The notes below the pieces were generated by a model. The model had not been told where the DNA came from, made no database searches, and saw nothing but the letters and a program-made list of their open reading frames with translations. Source: Aestuariivita sp049276915 (lineage in GTDB: Bacteria; Pseudomonadota; Alphaproteobacteria; Rhodobacterales; Rhodobacteraceae). Taken from it: a stretch of DNA of 21,678 bases. The stretch spans positions 1 through 21,678 of the forward strand of contig NZ_JBASXK010000082.1 in NCBI RefSeq assembly GCF_049276915.1, in the 5' to 3' direction. This document shows positions 14,826 through 21,678 of this stretch, piece after piece (the first letter of the stretch is position 1; each line of letters begins with the position of its first letter). Position numbers and translations under genes: made by a program.

Positions 14826-16322
14826 ATGAACGAGATCGCGAATATCGACGCGGCGCGGCTTCAGGCCGAGGGAGAAACGGCAAGCATGCCACATTCGATC
14901 GAGGCCGAGCAGCAGTTGCTGGGCGCGATCCTGACCAACAACGATATCTACGACCGCATTGCGTCCATTGTTCAGCCGGAACATTTTTACGATCCCGTTC
15001 ACGCCCGAATCTATGAAATCGCCAAAAGCCGCATTGCCAAGAATGCGCTGGCGTCGCCCGTTACACTCAAGGCCTTTCTCGAAGATGACGAGGGTTTGAA
15101 GGAACTTGGCGGACCGGCCTATCTGGCGCGGCTTGCCGGGGCCGCGATCAGTGCCTTTGCGGTGCGAGATTACGCGCAGATGATCTATGACTTTGCGATC
15201 CGGCGCGAACTGATTGGTCTGGGGCGCGAGATTGCCGACAAAGCCGCCCGCGTCGAAGTCACATCAGAGCCCCGCGAGCAGATCGTCGAGGCCGAGCAGA
15301 AGCTTTACAAACTCAGCGAGCAGGGCCAGACGGAGAGCGGTTTTCAAAGCTTTCTCAAGGCTGTAACGGACGCAGTTAACGTTGCAAATGCCGCCTATCA
15401 GCGTGAAGGCGGCCTGGCAGGCATTTCCACCGGGCTGGTGGATATGGACAAGAAACTGGGCGGGTTGCACCGCTCGGACCTTTTGATTCTGGCCGGTCGC
15501 CCGTCGATGGGCAAGACGTCCCTGGCCACAAACATCGCGTTCAACATCGCCAAAGCCTATAAACGCGGCATGACCCATGAAGGTGTCGAAGGTGCCGTCG
15601 ATGGCGGTGTCGTTGGCTTTTATTCCCTAGAGATGAGTGCCGAGCAGCTCGCCGCGCGGATTCTGTCAGAAGCATCTGAAGTGCCATCCGAACAGATCCG
15701 TCGCGGCGATATGACCGAGGCCGAATTCCGCCGCTTTGTCGAAGCCGCCAAAGACCTGGAAGCCTGCCCGCTGTTCATCGACGACACGCCTGCCCTGCCC
15801 ATCAGTCAACTGGCGGCGCGTGCCCGTCGACTGAAACGCACCCACGGTCTGGACGTTCTGATCGTCGATTACCTTCAGCTGGTGCGCCCGGCCACGGCCA
15901 AGGACAGCCGGGTGAATGAAGTCTCGGAAATCACCCAAGGCCTCAAGGCAATCGCCAAGGAACTCGATATTCCGGTGATCGCGCTGTCGCAGCTGTCCCG
16001 GCAGGTCGAAAGCCGCGAGGACAAACGCCCGCAACTTAGCGATCTGCGCGAATCCGGCTCGATCGAACAGGACGCCGATGTGGTGATGTTCGTGTTTCGC
16101 GAGGAATACTATGCCGAGCGCGAAAAGCCTTCCGATGACAGGCTGGAAGAAATGGCAGCCTGGCAGGAACGCATGGACCGCCTGCATGGCAAAGCCGAAA
16201 TCGTCATCGGCAAGCAACGACACGGGCCCATCGGCACAGTGGAACTGAGTTTTGAGGGGCGCTTCACCCGATTTGGCAACCTCATCAAGCCCTGGCAGCA
16301 AGGCGAAGATCAGGGATTTTGA
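14826..16322 (+). CDS. dnaB: Replicative DNA helicase DnaB
   Basis: DnaB is the hexameric 5'-3' helicase that unwinds DNA at the replication fork and binds primase. From ATG 14826 the protein has 498 residues. The N-terminal domain begins PHSIEAEQQLLGAIL, a strong DnaB signature. The RecA-like C-domain has Walker A GRPSMGKT (224-231), Walker B VLIVDYLQL, the SQLSRQVE and RPQLSDLRESGSIEQDAD motifs, and the arginine-containing FREEYY segment. A short Gly/Glu-rich insertion (THEGVEGAVDGG) after the first helicase helix seems typical of this bacterial group. GTG 14814 is an alternative start behind GAGGG; ATG 14826 has GGGGA six bases upstream. No intein is present. The next gene begins 5 bases after the stop. 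Confidence 0.97.
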   Translation: MNEIANIDAARLQAEGETASMPHSIEAEQQLLGAILTNNDIYDRIASIVQPEHFYDPVHARIYEIAKSRIAKNALASPVTLKAFLEDDEGLKELGGPAYLARLAGAAISAFAVRDYAQMIYDFAIRRELIGLGREIADKAARVEVTSEPREQIVEAEQKLYKLSEQGQTESGFQSFLKAVTDAVNVANAAYQREGGLAGISTGLVDMDKKLGGLHRSDLLILAGRPSMGKTSLATNIAFNIAKAYKRGMTHEGVEGAVDGGVVGFYSLEMSAEQLAARILSEASEVPSEQIRRGDMTEAEFRRFVEAAKDLEACPLFIDDTPALPISQLAARARRLKRTHGLDVLIVDYLQLVRPATAKDSRVNEVSEITQGLKAIAKELDIPVIALSQLSRQVESREDKRPQLSDLRESGSIEQDADVVMFVFREEYYAEREKPSDDRLEEMAAWQERMDRLHGKAEIVIGKQRHGPIGTVELSFEGRFTRFGNLIKPWQQGEDQGF

Positions 16323-16327
16323 ACACC

Positions 16328-16753
16328 ATGCACATTCACGATTTCATGGCCGCCTACAAACGCGTCTGGGAACATCAGGACAGCGATGGGTTTGCAGCAC
16401 TTTTCACGCCCGACGGGCAATATTGGAACACGCCCTTTCAGGTACAAGACAGCACCACGGCGCGCGCCGCCTATTGGGACCGCATCAAGCTTCAGGCCGA
16501 TATATCTCTTCAATACAATGTCTTGGGCGAAACGGCACGGGGCGGTTTTGCCCAGTGGCATGTCGAGTACCAGGTCGCTTCAGAAGAGCTGTTTGCAATC
16601 TGGGCCAAATCCACTGGCACCGGACTGCCGGATCGCACACCCGGCGATCCGCTGCCCTATATGGTGCTGGACGGAACGCTGCTGGCCGAGTTCAACGCGG
16701 ACGGTCTGGCCACTGTCGTGCGAATCTGGTGGCATTCGACACCAAAAGCTTGA
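16328..16753 (+). CDS. NTF2-like (SnoaL-fold) protein
   Basis: This small protein of 141 residues has the pattern of the nuclear transport factor 2 superfamily. The opening helix MHIHDFMAAYKRVWEHQDSDGFAALFTPDGQYWNTPF is a typical helix followed by a cone-shaped beta sheet, and the strands later in the chain include FAQWHVEYQV, LDGTLLAEFN and TVVRIWW. Members may be small-molecule enzymes, binding proteins or immunity-like modules; nothing shows which applies here. It starts 5 bases after the dnaB stop with no clear Shine-Dalgarno site, which suggests coupling to dnaB translation. A TTG at 16319 overlaps the dnaB stop and is a less likely start. Confidence 0.75.
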   Translation: MHIHDFMAAYKRVWEHQDSDGFAALFTPDGQYWNTPFQVQDSTTARAAYWDRIKLQADISLQYNVLGETARGGFAQWHVEYQVASEELFAIWAKSTGTGLPDRTPGDPLPYMVLDGTLLAEFNADGLATVVRIWWHSTPKA

Positions 16754-16860
16754 AGATCCTGCCCGGTTCCTGAGCATGCCGGGCGCGCCGCGAAAGACAC
16801 TTGTCGCGACTGACCGCAAAGTGAATGGACAGAGCCGCCGCAAGGCCGCAATCTGAGCCC

Positions 16861-17649
16861 ATGCGATGGTTGATCCTGTTCCTGTTGTTCCCGCTGCACG
16901 CCCTGGCCGAAGAGCGTCTCGAGGTCGATGTCGAGCTCTTTCTGGCCGTTGATCTGTCGCGTTCCATGTCGCCTGACGAGATCGAAATCCAGCGGCGCGG
17001 CTATGCCGAGGCCCTGTCCAGCGACGAGGTCTGGGGCGCGATCAACAACGGGCTGATCGGGCGCATCGCGATTACCTATGTCGAATGGGCCGGTGAATAC
17101 GCCCATCGCGTGGTTGTGCCCTGGACCCTGATCCAGACACGCGACGATGCGAGAACGATCGCGCAGACAATCCGGACCACGGCTTCGGACGGCATGCAGC
17201 GCACCTCCATATCCGGCGCACTGCTCTATGCTGCCGACAGTATCGAGGCCAATGCTTTCAATGGCTTGCGCCGCGTGATCGACATTTCCGGTGATGGGCC
17301 AAACAATCAGGGACGCCCGGTGTTGCGCGCCCGGGATGCGGTTCTTGCCAAGGGCATCATCATCAACGGCCTGCCTTTGATGACGCAAGATACCCTGAGC
17401 CGGATATGGGATCTGCCGGACCTGGATGAATACTTTCGCCGCTGCGTGATCGGCGGCCCCGGTGCCTTCGTGATCCCCGTCTATGACTGGTCGCAGTTTG
17501 CCGACGCGATAAAGCGCAAGCTGGTACTGGAAATCTCCAGCCTGCCCGAGCAGGTAATCCCCGTGCAACTGCGTCAGCTGCCCCCCTATGACTGCCTCAT
17601 CGGCGAGAAAACATGGGAACGCAATCGCCCGCTTTTCGACCTGCCCTGA
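16861..17649 (+). CDS. Secreted DUF1194 protein with VWA-like fold
   Basis: The 262-residue protein begins MRWLILFLLFPLHALA, a clear signal peptide with likely cleavage after residue 16. The mature part starts with a VWA-like strand and metal site, FLAVDLSRSMS (Asp31, Ser33, Ser35), followed by GYAEAL and a later VIDISGDGPNNQGRP. This matches the DUF1194 family of exported proteins in Rhizobiales and Rhodobacterales, of unknown function. A periplasmic metal-dependent adhesion or scaffold role is plausible. An in-frame ATG at 16825 would add 12 charged residues before the signal peptide and is less likely. The end overlaps a possible upstream start of alr at 17613. Confidence 0.85.
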   Translation: MRWLILFLLFPLHALAEERLEVDVELFLAVDLSRSMSPDEIEIQRRGYAEALSSDEVWGAINNGLIGRIAITYVEWAGEYAHRVVVPWTLIQTRDDARTIAQTIRTTASDGMQRTSISGALLYAADSIEANAFNGLRRVIDISGDGPNNQGRPVLRARDAVLAKGIIINGLPLMTQDTLSRIWDLPDLDEYFRRCVIGGPGAFVIPVYDWSQFADAIKRKLVLEISSLPEQVIPVQLRQLPPYDCLIGEKTWERNRPLFDLP

Positions 17650-17699
17650 GCACGGCACTTCCCCTTGACCTTGGTGCCTGCGCAGACCATGAACCGGCT

Positions 17700-18734
17700 A
17701 TGGGATCTGCTCGTTTGTCCATAAATCACTCTGCCATCGCGGCCAACTGGCGCGCGCTGGCTGCGCTGTCGCAAGGCGAAACCGCTGCGGTCGTCAAGGC
17801 CGACGGCTATGGTCTCGGGGCGGCTGCCGTTGCCCGCACCCTTGCGCGCGAGGGCGTGCGCAGCTTTTTCGTGGCTGTCGCCGAAGAAGGCGCGGCCGTG
17901 CGCGCCGCATTGGGCCCCGAACCGCGCATCAGCGTCTTTTCCGGACATATGGAGGGCGACACGGACATGCTGCGTGCCCATCGCCTGACGCCGATGCTGA
18001 ATAGCGTCGATCAGATGCTGCGTCATGTCGAAGCCCTGCCCGGACATCCCTTCGGCATCCAGCTTGATACCGGCATGAACAGGCTGGGCATGGAGCCCTC
18101 GGAATGGGCCGCGCTCCGCGACATCGCTCTTGAGCAGAACCCGGTTCTGATCATGTCTCACCTGGCCTGCGCCGATGATCCGGACCATCCGATGAATGCC
18201 CATCAGCTGGAAAACTTCCGCGCCATGACCGACGGGATCAATGTGCCCCGGTCTCTGGCCGCAACCGGAGGCATCCTGCTTGGGCCAGAGTATCATTTTG
18301 GCCTTACCCGCCCCGGCATCGGCCTTTATGGCGGCATGCCCTTTGAAGACGCCGAAACGGTGGTCAAACTTGAGGCTCCAGTCATCCAGATTCGCGACGT
18401 CGCGCCGGGAGAAACCGTTGGCTATGCCAACAGCTGGACCGCCCAACGTCCCAGCCGGATCGCCACGATCTCGGCAGGCTATGCCGACGGCCTGATCCGC
18501 GCCATGGGCCCGCGGGCGCTGGTCTACGCGGGAACCCGCCCCTGCGCCGTGGTGGGTCGTGTCTCGATGGATCTGATCACGGTCGATATCACCGACCTCG
18601 ACACCGCGCCCGAGATGCTGACGCTGCTCAATGACCAGCAAACCGTGGATGACCTTGCCGAAGCTGCCGGCACGATCGGCTATGAAATCCTGACCTCCCT
18701 TGGAACGCGCTACAAGCGAGTCATCCTGGGATGA
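17700..18734 (+). CDS. alr: Alanine racemase
   Basis: This PLP enzyme interconverts L- and D-alanine, supplying D-Ala for peptidoglycan. From ATG 17700 it has 344 residues. The PLP lysine is Lys33 in VVKADGYGLGA, the catalytic Tyr is Tyr242 in VGYANSW, and other conserved pieces are QLDTGMNRLGM, RPGIGLYGG and GRVSMDLITVD. An in-frame ATG at 17613 would give 373 residues and overlap the upstream gene by 37 bases. The extra residues (MGTQSPAFRPALSTALPLD...) do not look like the racemase barrel, so I prefer 17700, though neither start has a strong ribosome site. The stop overlaps mlaE by ATGA, which ties D-Ala supply to an envelope transport operon. Confidence 0.94.
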   Translation: MGSARLSINHSAIAANWRALAALSQGETAAVVKADGYGLGAAAVARTLAREGVRSFFVAVAEEGAAVRAALGPEPRISVFSGHMEGDTDMLRAHRLTPMLNSVDQMLRHVEALPGHPFGIQLDTGMNRLGMEPSEWAALRDIALEQNPVLIMSHLACADDPDHPMNAHQLENFRAMTDGINVPRSLAATGGILLGPEYHFGLTRPGIGLYGGMPFEDAETVVKLEAPVIQIRDVAPGETVGYANSWTAQRPSRIATISAGYADGLIRAMGPRALVYAGTRPCAVVGRVSMDLITVDITDLDTAPEMLTLLNDQQTVDDLAEAAGTIGYEILTSLGTRYKRVILG

Positions 18735-19513
18735 GCCTGCTGTCTCCTCTCGGCGCTTTGGGTCGCCTTGTTCTGGATGTGCTGGCCGCCATTGGCCGGG
18801 TGACGCTGTTTGCCCTGCTGACCATTCGCCATATGCTGACGCCGCCGTTCTATCCACGAGAACTCGGGCATGCGCTAGTTCAGATCGGCTGGCTGTCTCT
18901 GCCCGTCGTCGGTCTTACCGCGCTCTTTACCGGCGGCGCATTGGCGCTGCAGATTTATGCCGGGGGTGCACGCTTCAACGCAGAAGCCGTCGTCCCCCAG
19001 ATCGTCGCCATCGGCATGGTTCGCGAACTTGGGCCGGTTCTGGTCGGGCTGATGATTGCCGCACGCGTCACCTCATCCGTCGCGGCCGAGATCGCGACGA
19101 TGAAAGTCACCGAACAGATCGATGCTCTTGTGACGCTCTCGACCCATCCAATGAAATATCTGACTGCACCGCGCGTTCTTGCTGCATTGATCACCGTGCC
19201 GGTTCTGGTCGGCATTGGCGACATCATCGGCATTTTCGGCGGCTACGCTGTCGCCACGCATAATCTTGGGTTCAACCCGGCTGCCTATCTCAAGAACACC
19301 GTCGATTTCCTTGAAACGCGCGACATCATCTCAAGCCTGATCAAAGGCTGCGTGTTCGGCGGAATAGCTGCCCTCATGGGATGCTATTATGGCATGAATT
19401 CAGGTCGCGGCGCACAGGGCGTGGGACGTGCCACGAAAGGCTCGGTCGAAGCGGCGGCGGTGTTGATCCTTGCGGCCAACTTCCTGCTCACGGGGGTATT
19501 TTTCTCGGTATGA
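18731..19513 (+). CDS. mlaE: MlaE-type ABC transporter permease
   Basis: This is the inner-membrane permease of an MCE-type phospholipid transport system that keeps outer-membrane lipid asymmetry. The 260-residue protein is all helical, with about five to six membrane spans. It shows family markers: TALFTGGALALQIY near residue 65, the loop MVRELGPVLVGLMIAARV, SSVAAEIATMKVTEQIDAL, and the C-terminal GCYYGMNSGRGAQGVGRATKGSV. It overlaps alr by ATGA at the start and mlaF by ATGA at the end. The periplasmic MCE protein (MlaD) is not encoded in the window. Confidence 0.93.
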   Translation: MSLLSPLGALGRLVLDVLAAIGRVTLFALLTIRHMLTPPFYPRELGHALVQIGWLSLPVVGLTALFTGGALALQIYAGGARFNAEAVVPQIVAIGMVRELGPVLVGLMIAARVTSSVAAEIATMKVTEQIDALVTLSTHPMKYLTAPRVLAALITVPVLVGIGDIIGIFGGYAVATHNLGFNPAAYLKNTVDFLETRDIISSLIKGCVFGGIAALMGCYYGMNSGRGAQGVGRATKGSVEAAAVLILAANFLLTGVFFSV

Positions 19514-20256
19514 TCAGCATGCAATCCGTCCATAAGGCCTTTGGCGAGAACCGCGTGTTGCAGGGCATGGATCTCGAGATCGCCAAAGGCACGTCCATGG
19601 TGATCATCGGAGGCTCGGGAACCGGGAAATCGGTGGCGCTGAAATGTATCCTTGGCCTGATCAGCCCGGATCAGGGCAAGATCCTGGTGGACGGTCAGGA
19701 CGCCACCAAAGGCGACCGTGATGCCTTTCTGGCCCGCTTTGGCATGCTGTTTCAGGGCGGAGCCCTGTTTGACAGCCTGCCGGTGTGGCAAAACGTGGCG
19801 TTTCGCCTGCTGCGCGGATCTCTCAAACGCCCCATTGAGGAAGCTCGCGAGATCGCCGTCGAAAAACTCCGCCGCGTCGGATTGAAACCCGATGTGGCCG
19901 ACCGGTTGCCCGGCGAACTCTCCGGCGGCATGCAAAAGCGCGTAGGCCTCGCACGCGCCATCGCCGCCGAGCCCGAGATCATCTTCTTTGACGAACCCAC
20001 CACCGGGCTGGATCCGATCATGTCCGGCGTGATCAATGATCTGATCCGCGAAATCGTGGTCGAGATGGGGGCCACGGCCATGACCATCACCCATGACATG
20101 ACCTCGGTGCGCGCGATTGCCGACAACGTGGCCATGCTGCATGACGGCGTGATCCAGTGGACCGGACCCGTGGCGCAGATGGACACATCGGGCGATCCCT
20201 ATCTGGATCAGTTCATCCATGGCCGCGCCGAAGGCCCTATCGAAGCCGTACGCTGA
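19510..20256 (+). CDS. mlaF: MlaF-type ABC transporter ATP-binding protein
   Basis: This ATPase partners the MlaE permease. It has 248 residues with Walker A GGSGTGKS (34-41), the signature LSGGMQKRVGLARAIA, Walker B IIFFDEPTTGLDP and the His switch TITHDM. FLARFGMLFQGGALFDSLPVWQNVAF (Q-loop) is typical of the Mla/Ttg2 subfamily. The start at ATG 19510 overlaps the mlaE stop by four bases. The frame stays open 43 codons further upstream inside mlaE, but that part is not ATPase-like. It is followed 12 bases later by a small membrane protein gene. Confidence 0.93.
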   Translation: MISMQSVHKAFGENRVLQGMDLEIAKGTSMVIIGGSGTGKSVALKCILGLISPDQGKILVDGQDATKGDRDAFLARFGMLFQGGALFDSLPVWQNVAFRLLRGSLKRPIEEAREIAVEKLRRVGLKPDVADRLPGELSGGMQKRVGLARAIAAEPEIIFFDEPTTGLDPIMSGVINDLIREIVVEMGATAMTITHDMTSVRAIADNVAMLHDGVIQWTGPVAQMDTSGDPYLDQFIHGRAEGPIEAVR

Positions 20257-20268
20257 GGACCCTGTCGG

Positions 20269-20475
20269 ATGTTCATCACCGGACTGATCGGCGCCGTCAT
20301 CGGCTTCGCGCTCGGGTTCACGCTGTGCTTTGTCATAAACCTTCTGCGCTATGGACCGGACGACCCGCCCTGGCCTTATGACGAATTTCTGTACGAAGCG
20401 ATCGTGATCGTCTGCGGCATCATCGGCTCGATCACGGCGCTTTTGCTCGAAGACAGACTTCTGTCGCTGTTGTGA
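20269..20475 (+). CDS. Small membrane protein, two predicted spans
   Basis: I do not recognise this 68-residue protein. Residues 1-26 (MFITGLIGAVIGFALGFTLC...) and about 43-60 (AIVIVCGIIGSITALLL) are hydrophobic enough to cross the membrane, joined by a Pro/Asp-rich loop, RYGPDDPPWPYDEF. It lies 12 bases after mlaF and overlaps the PqiA-like gene by GTGA, so it belongs to the same operon. It may be an accessory subunit of the lipid transporter; that is inferred from position only. Confidence 0.7.
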   Translation: MFITGLIGAVIGFALGFTLCFVINLLRYGPDDPPWPYDEFLYEAIVIVCGIIGSITALLLEDRLLSLL

Positions 20476-20990
20476 CGCCAGACCCATTGGCGCGCCGCGC
20501 GCCTTCAGGGCAAACCCTGCTTGACCTGGCGCGGAAAAAACCGCCCCTTGCAGATATGCTCAAGCTTATCACACTCGCCCTGCTCGTGCTCTACCCGATC
20601 GCATGGTTTGCACCGCTCATGCGCGCCGGTCTGCTGCCGCTCTTCGGACTGGAGGAAATCTCGGTCATCACCGGCTTGCAGTCCCTGTGGCACACCGATG
20701 TGATCCTGGCGCTGATCGTGACGCTCTTTGCCCTCTTCGCACCTTACCTGAAAACCATCGGACTGGCGCTGGTGCAATGGGATCTGCTCCCGCCCCGCCT
20801 GTTGCCCGCAGTTCATGTGATGGGCAAGATGGCCATGGCGGATATCTTCCTGATCGCTCTTTACATCACGCTTGCCAAGGGAATCGGAGTCGGACGTATC
20901 GAAACCGCCTGGGGCCTTTATCTCTTTACCGGCTGCATCCTCGCCGGTCTGGTCCTGGGCCACCTGACCGAGCGACGGCTGCGACATTGA
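20472..20990 (+). CDS. Single-domain PqiA-like membrane protein
   Basis: This 172-residue protein resembles one repeat of paraquat-inducible protein A. In E. coli PqiA has two such domains and works with the MCE protein PqiB in envelope lipid transport. About four membrane helices are visible. The family-like core includes MGKMAMADIFLIALYITLAK and ETAWGLYLFTGCILAGLVLG. The N-terminal tail (PLARRAPSGQTLLDLARKK) is basic and likely cytoplasmic. The start is GTG 20472, overlapping the stop of the small membrane protein by four bases; a start at ATG 20556 would remove the tail. Its position behind mlaEF supports a role in the same lipid transport process. Confidence 0.75.
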   Translation: MTPDPLARRAPSGQTLLDLARKKPPLADMLKLITLALLVLYPIAWFAPLMRAGLLPLFGLEEISVITGLQSLWHTDVILALIVTLFALFAPYLKTIGLALVQWDLLPPRLLPAVHVMGKMAMADIFLIALYITLAKGIGVGRIETAWGLYLFTGCILAGLVLGHLTERRLRH

Positions 20991-21070
20991 TGTCCGAGGC
21001 GAAACAATCAATCCCAAATCCCAGTATTGGCTCCAAAGCGGAAATCAACTCCCGTACAATCCATTTTCCT

Positions 21071-21099
21071 TTGTAAATGAAGATGTTCGCGGCATAAAC
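21071..21099 (+). promoter_or_regulatory. Candidate promoter for the right-end gene
   Basis: TTGTAA (21071-21076), 17 bases, then ATAAAC (21094-21099), 44 bases before the ATG at 21143. This stretch is noticeably more AT-rich than the surrounding genes. The 152-base gap after the PqiA-like gene shows no clear terminator. Confidence 0.35.
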
Positions 21100-21142
21100 T
21101 TGCCCTGTCGCGTTCGGTTTGTTCAACGCGCTGGGGGATGTC

Positions 21143-21678
21143 ATGAGTGAAACCATACGCGCGACCTGGCTGGTCGCAACTTACCTTTTACAACGTATCG
21201 CCATTACAATCATCGCAATCGCCGCGCTGGCTCTGGCTGGATACACCCTCGCCTGCGCCATCGGCGCGGCCCCCTGGCTGAGCCTTGATCTGCGCTTTGG
21301 CAATTACCTGCTACCCGAGGCCGGCGTGATCGTGCAAAGCACGCTCAGTGTCGTCATGCTGACGCTGTTGTTCTACCTGCCCAGCCATGCGCGCATGATG
21401 GCGCTCGAAACCTCGCATCGCTCTTTTCACATGAACATGCGCGATGTGGCGCGCGCCTATTCCGCAGCGCACAAGGCCGACCGTGAAGGCGTCTTCACCC
21501 TGTCGTCGGAATTTGATTCGATCCGCGACCGGATTGCCTTCCTGCGCGCCCATCCCGATCTTGACGCGATGGAGGCCGAAGTCATGGAACTCGCCGCCCA
21601 GATGAGCCATGTCTCGCGCGAACTGGCCCGCACCTATTCGGACAACAACGTCTCGCGCGCACGCGATTTCCTGATCCA
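21143..21678 (+). CDS. Membrane protein with long helical cytoplasmic region (partial, runs off the right edge)
   Basis: The first 178 residues are visible. Two hydrophobic segments, about residues 17-42 (YLLQRIAITIIAIAALALAGYTL...) and 56-80 (EAGVIVQSTLSVVMLTLLFYLP), should anchor it in the inner membrane. From about residue 85 onward it is rich in charged and Ala/Arg/Glu residues without Pro or Gly runs (SHRSFHMNMRDVARAYSAAH, EFDSIRDRIAFLRAHPDLD), suggesting a long helical or coiled-coil domain. GGGGGA lies about 5 bases before the ATG at 21143. Roseobacter relatives that I recall are annotated 'DNA repair protein', probably because they lie near radA; nothing in the visible part supports DNA repair. 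Function unknown. Confidence 0.8.
   Translation, partial: MSETIRATWLVATYLLQRIAITIIAIAALALAGYTLACAIGAAPWLSLDLRFGNYLLPEAGVIVQSTLSVVMLTLLFYLPSHARMMALETSHRSFHMNMRDVARAYSAAHKADREGVFTLSSEFDSIRDRIAFLRAHPDLDAMEAEVMELAAQMSHVSRELARTYSDNNVSRARDFLI

Noticed and set aside
17665..17699. Promoter TTGACC, 17 bases, CATGAA just before alr
   Set aside because: The -10 would end about 10 bases before ATG 17700, leaving no room for a ribosome site, and the gene is packed closely behind DUF1194.
16657..18857. Long minus-strand frames across the DUF1194 and alr genes
   Set aside because: They are antisense to well-supported genes and their composition (rich in His, Arg, Gln and Gly) is that of shadow frames.

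Overview
The window is a high-GC chromosomal segment from an alphaproteobacterium, most likely a member of the Rhodobacteraceae (roseobacter group). I base this on the protein sequences (IF-3, DnaB, PyrC, PyrE, Alr and a form II Cox cluster all read like roseobacter versions), on gene order (dnaB, alr, mlaE, mlaF), and on a dispersed intergenic element that I associate with this family. The family assignment comes from recognition, not from a database search.

Left part (1-1066). A gene running off the left edge on the minus strand encodes a membrane-anchored or secreted protein with a long Ala/Glu/Lys-rich stretch. It diverges from infC on the plus strand. infC has no in-frame ATG, GTG or TTG in the right place and appears to start at an ATC codon. 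A strong intrinsic terminator follows it.

Molybdenum hydroxylase cluster (1179-9582, all minus strand). In transcription order it holds coxD (MoxR-type AAA+), coxE (VWA), coxF (XdhC type), a stand-alone molybdopterin-binding protein, coxS (2Fe-2S), coxL (Mo subunit) and coxM (FAD). The large subunit carries AYRGAGR rather than AYxCSFR, and the structural order is S-L-M. Both mark a form II (BMS-type) enzyme, whose physiological substrate is unsettled. CoxD, E and F would mature the Mo site. Two copies of a hairpin plus CCGGTATTT element sit between coxE and coxF and between coxS and coxL.

Surface or sulfation island with gene decay (9680-12830, plus strand). An intact glycosyltransferase comes first. 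Next is a relic that joins the first codons of a sulfotransferase to the last three quarters of a second glycosyltransferase, with an in-frame TGA. Then comes a roughly 318-codon gene split by one in-frame TGA, where a Cys is expected, with a long hairpin directly after the TGA.

Core block (12874-16322, plus). pyrC and pyrE (pyrimidine synthesis) are followed by a structured intergenic region with a near-consensus DnaA box, and then dnaB, the replicative helicase.

Envelope block (16328-21678, plus, tightly packed). It contains an NTF2-like protein, a secreted DUF1194/VWA protein, alanine racemase, MlaE-type permease, MlaF-type ATPase, a small two-helix membrane protein, a single-domain PqiA-like protein, and a partial membrane protein with two N-terminal helices and a long helical tail. 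Overlaps of the ATGA or GTGA type join alr-mlaE, mlaE-mlaF and the small protein-PqiA pair. This suggests one transcript linking peptidoglycan precursor supply with phospholipid trafficking. I saw no tRNA, rRNA, CRISPR array, insertion sequence or prophage.
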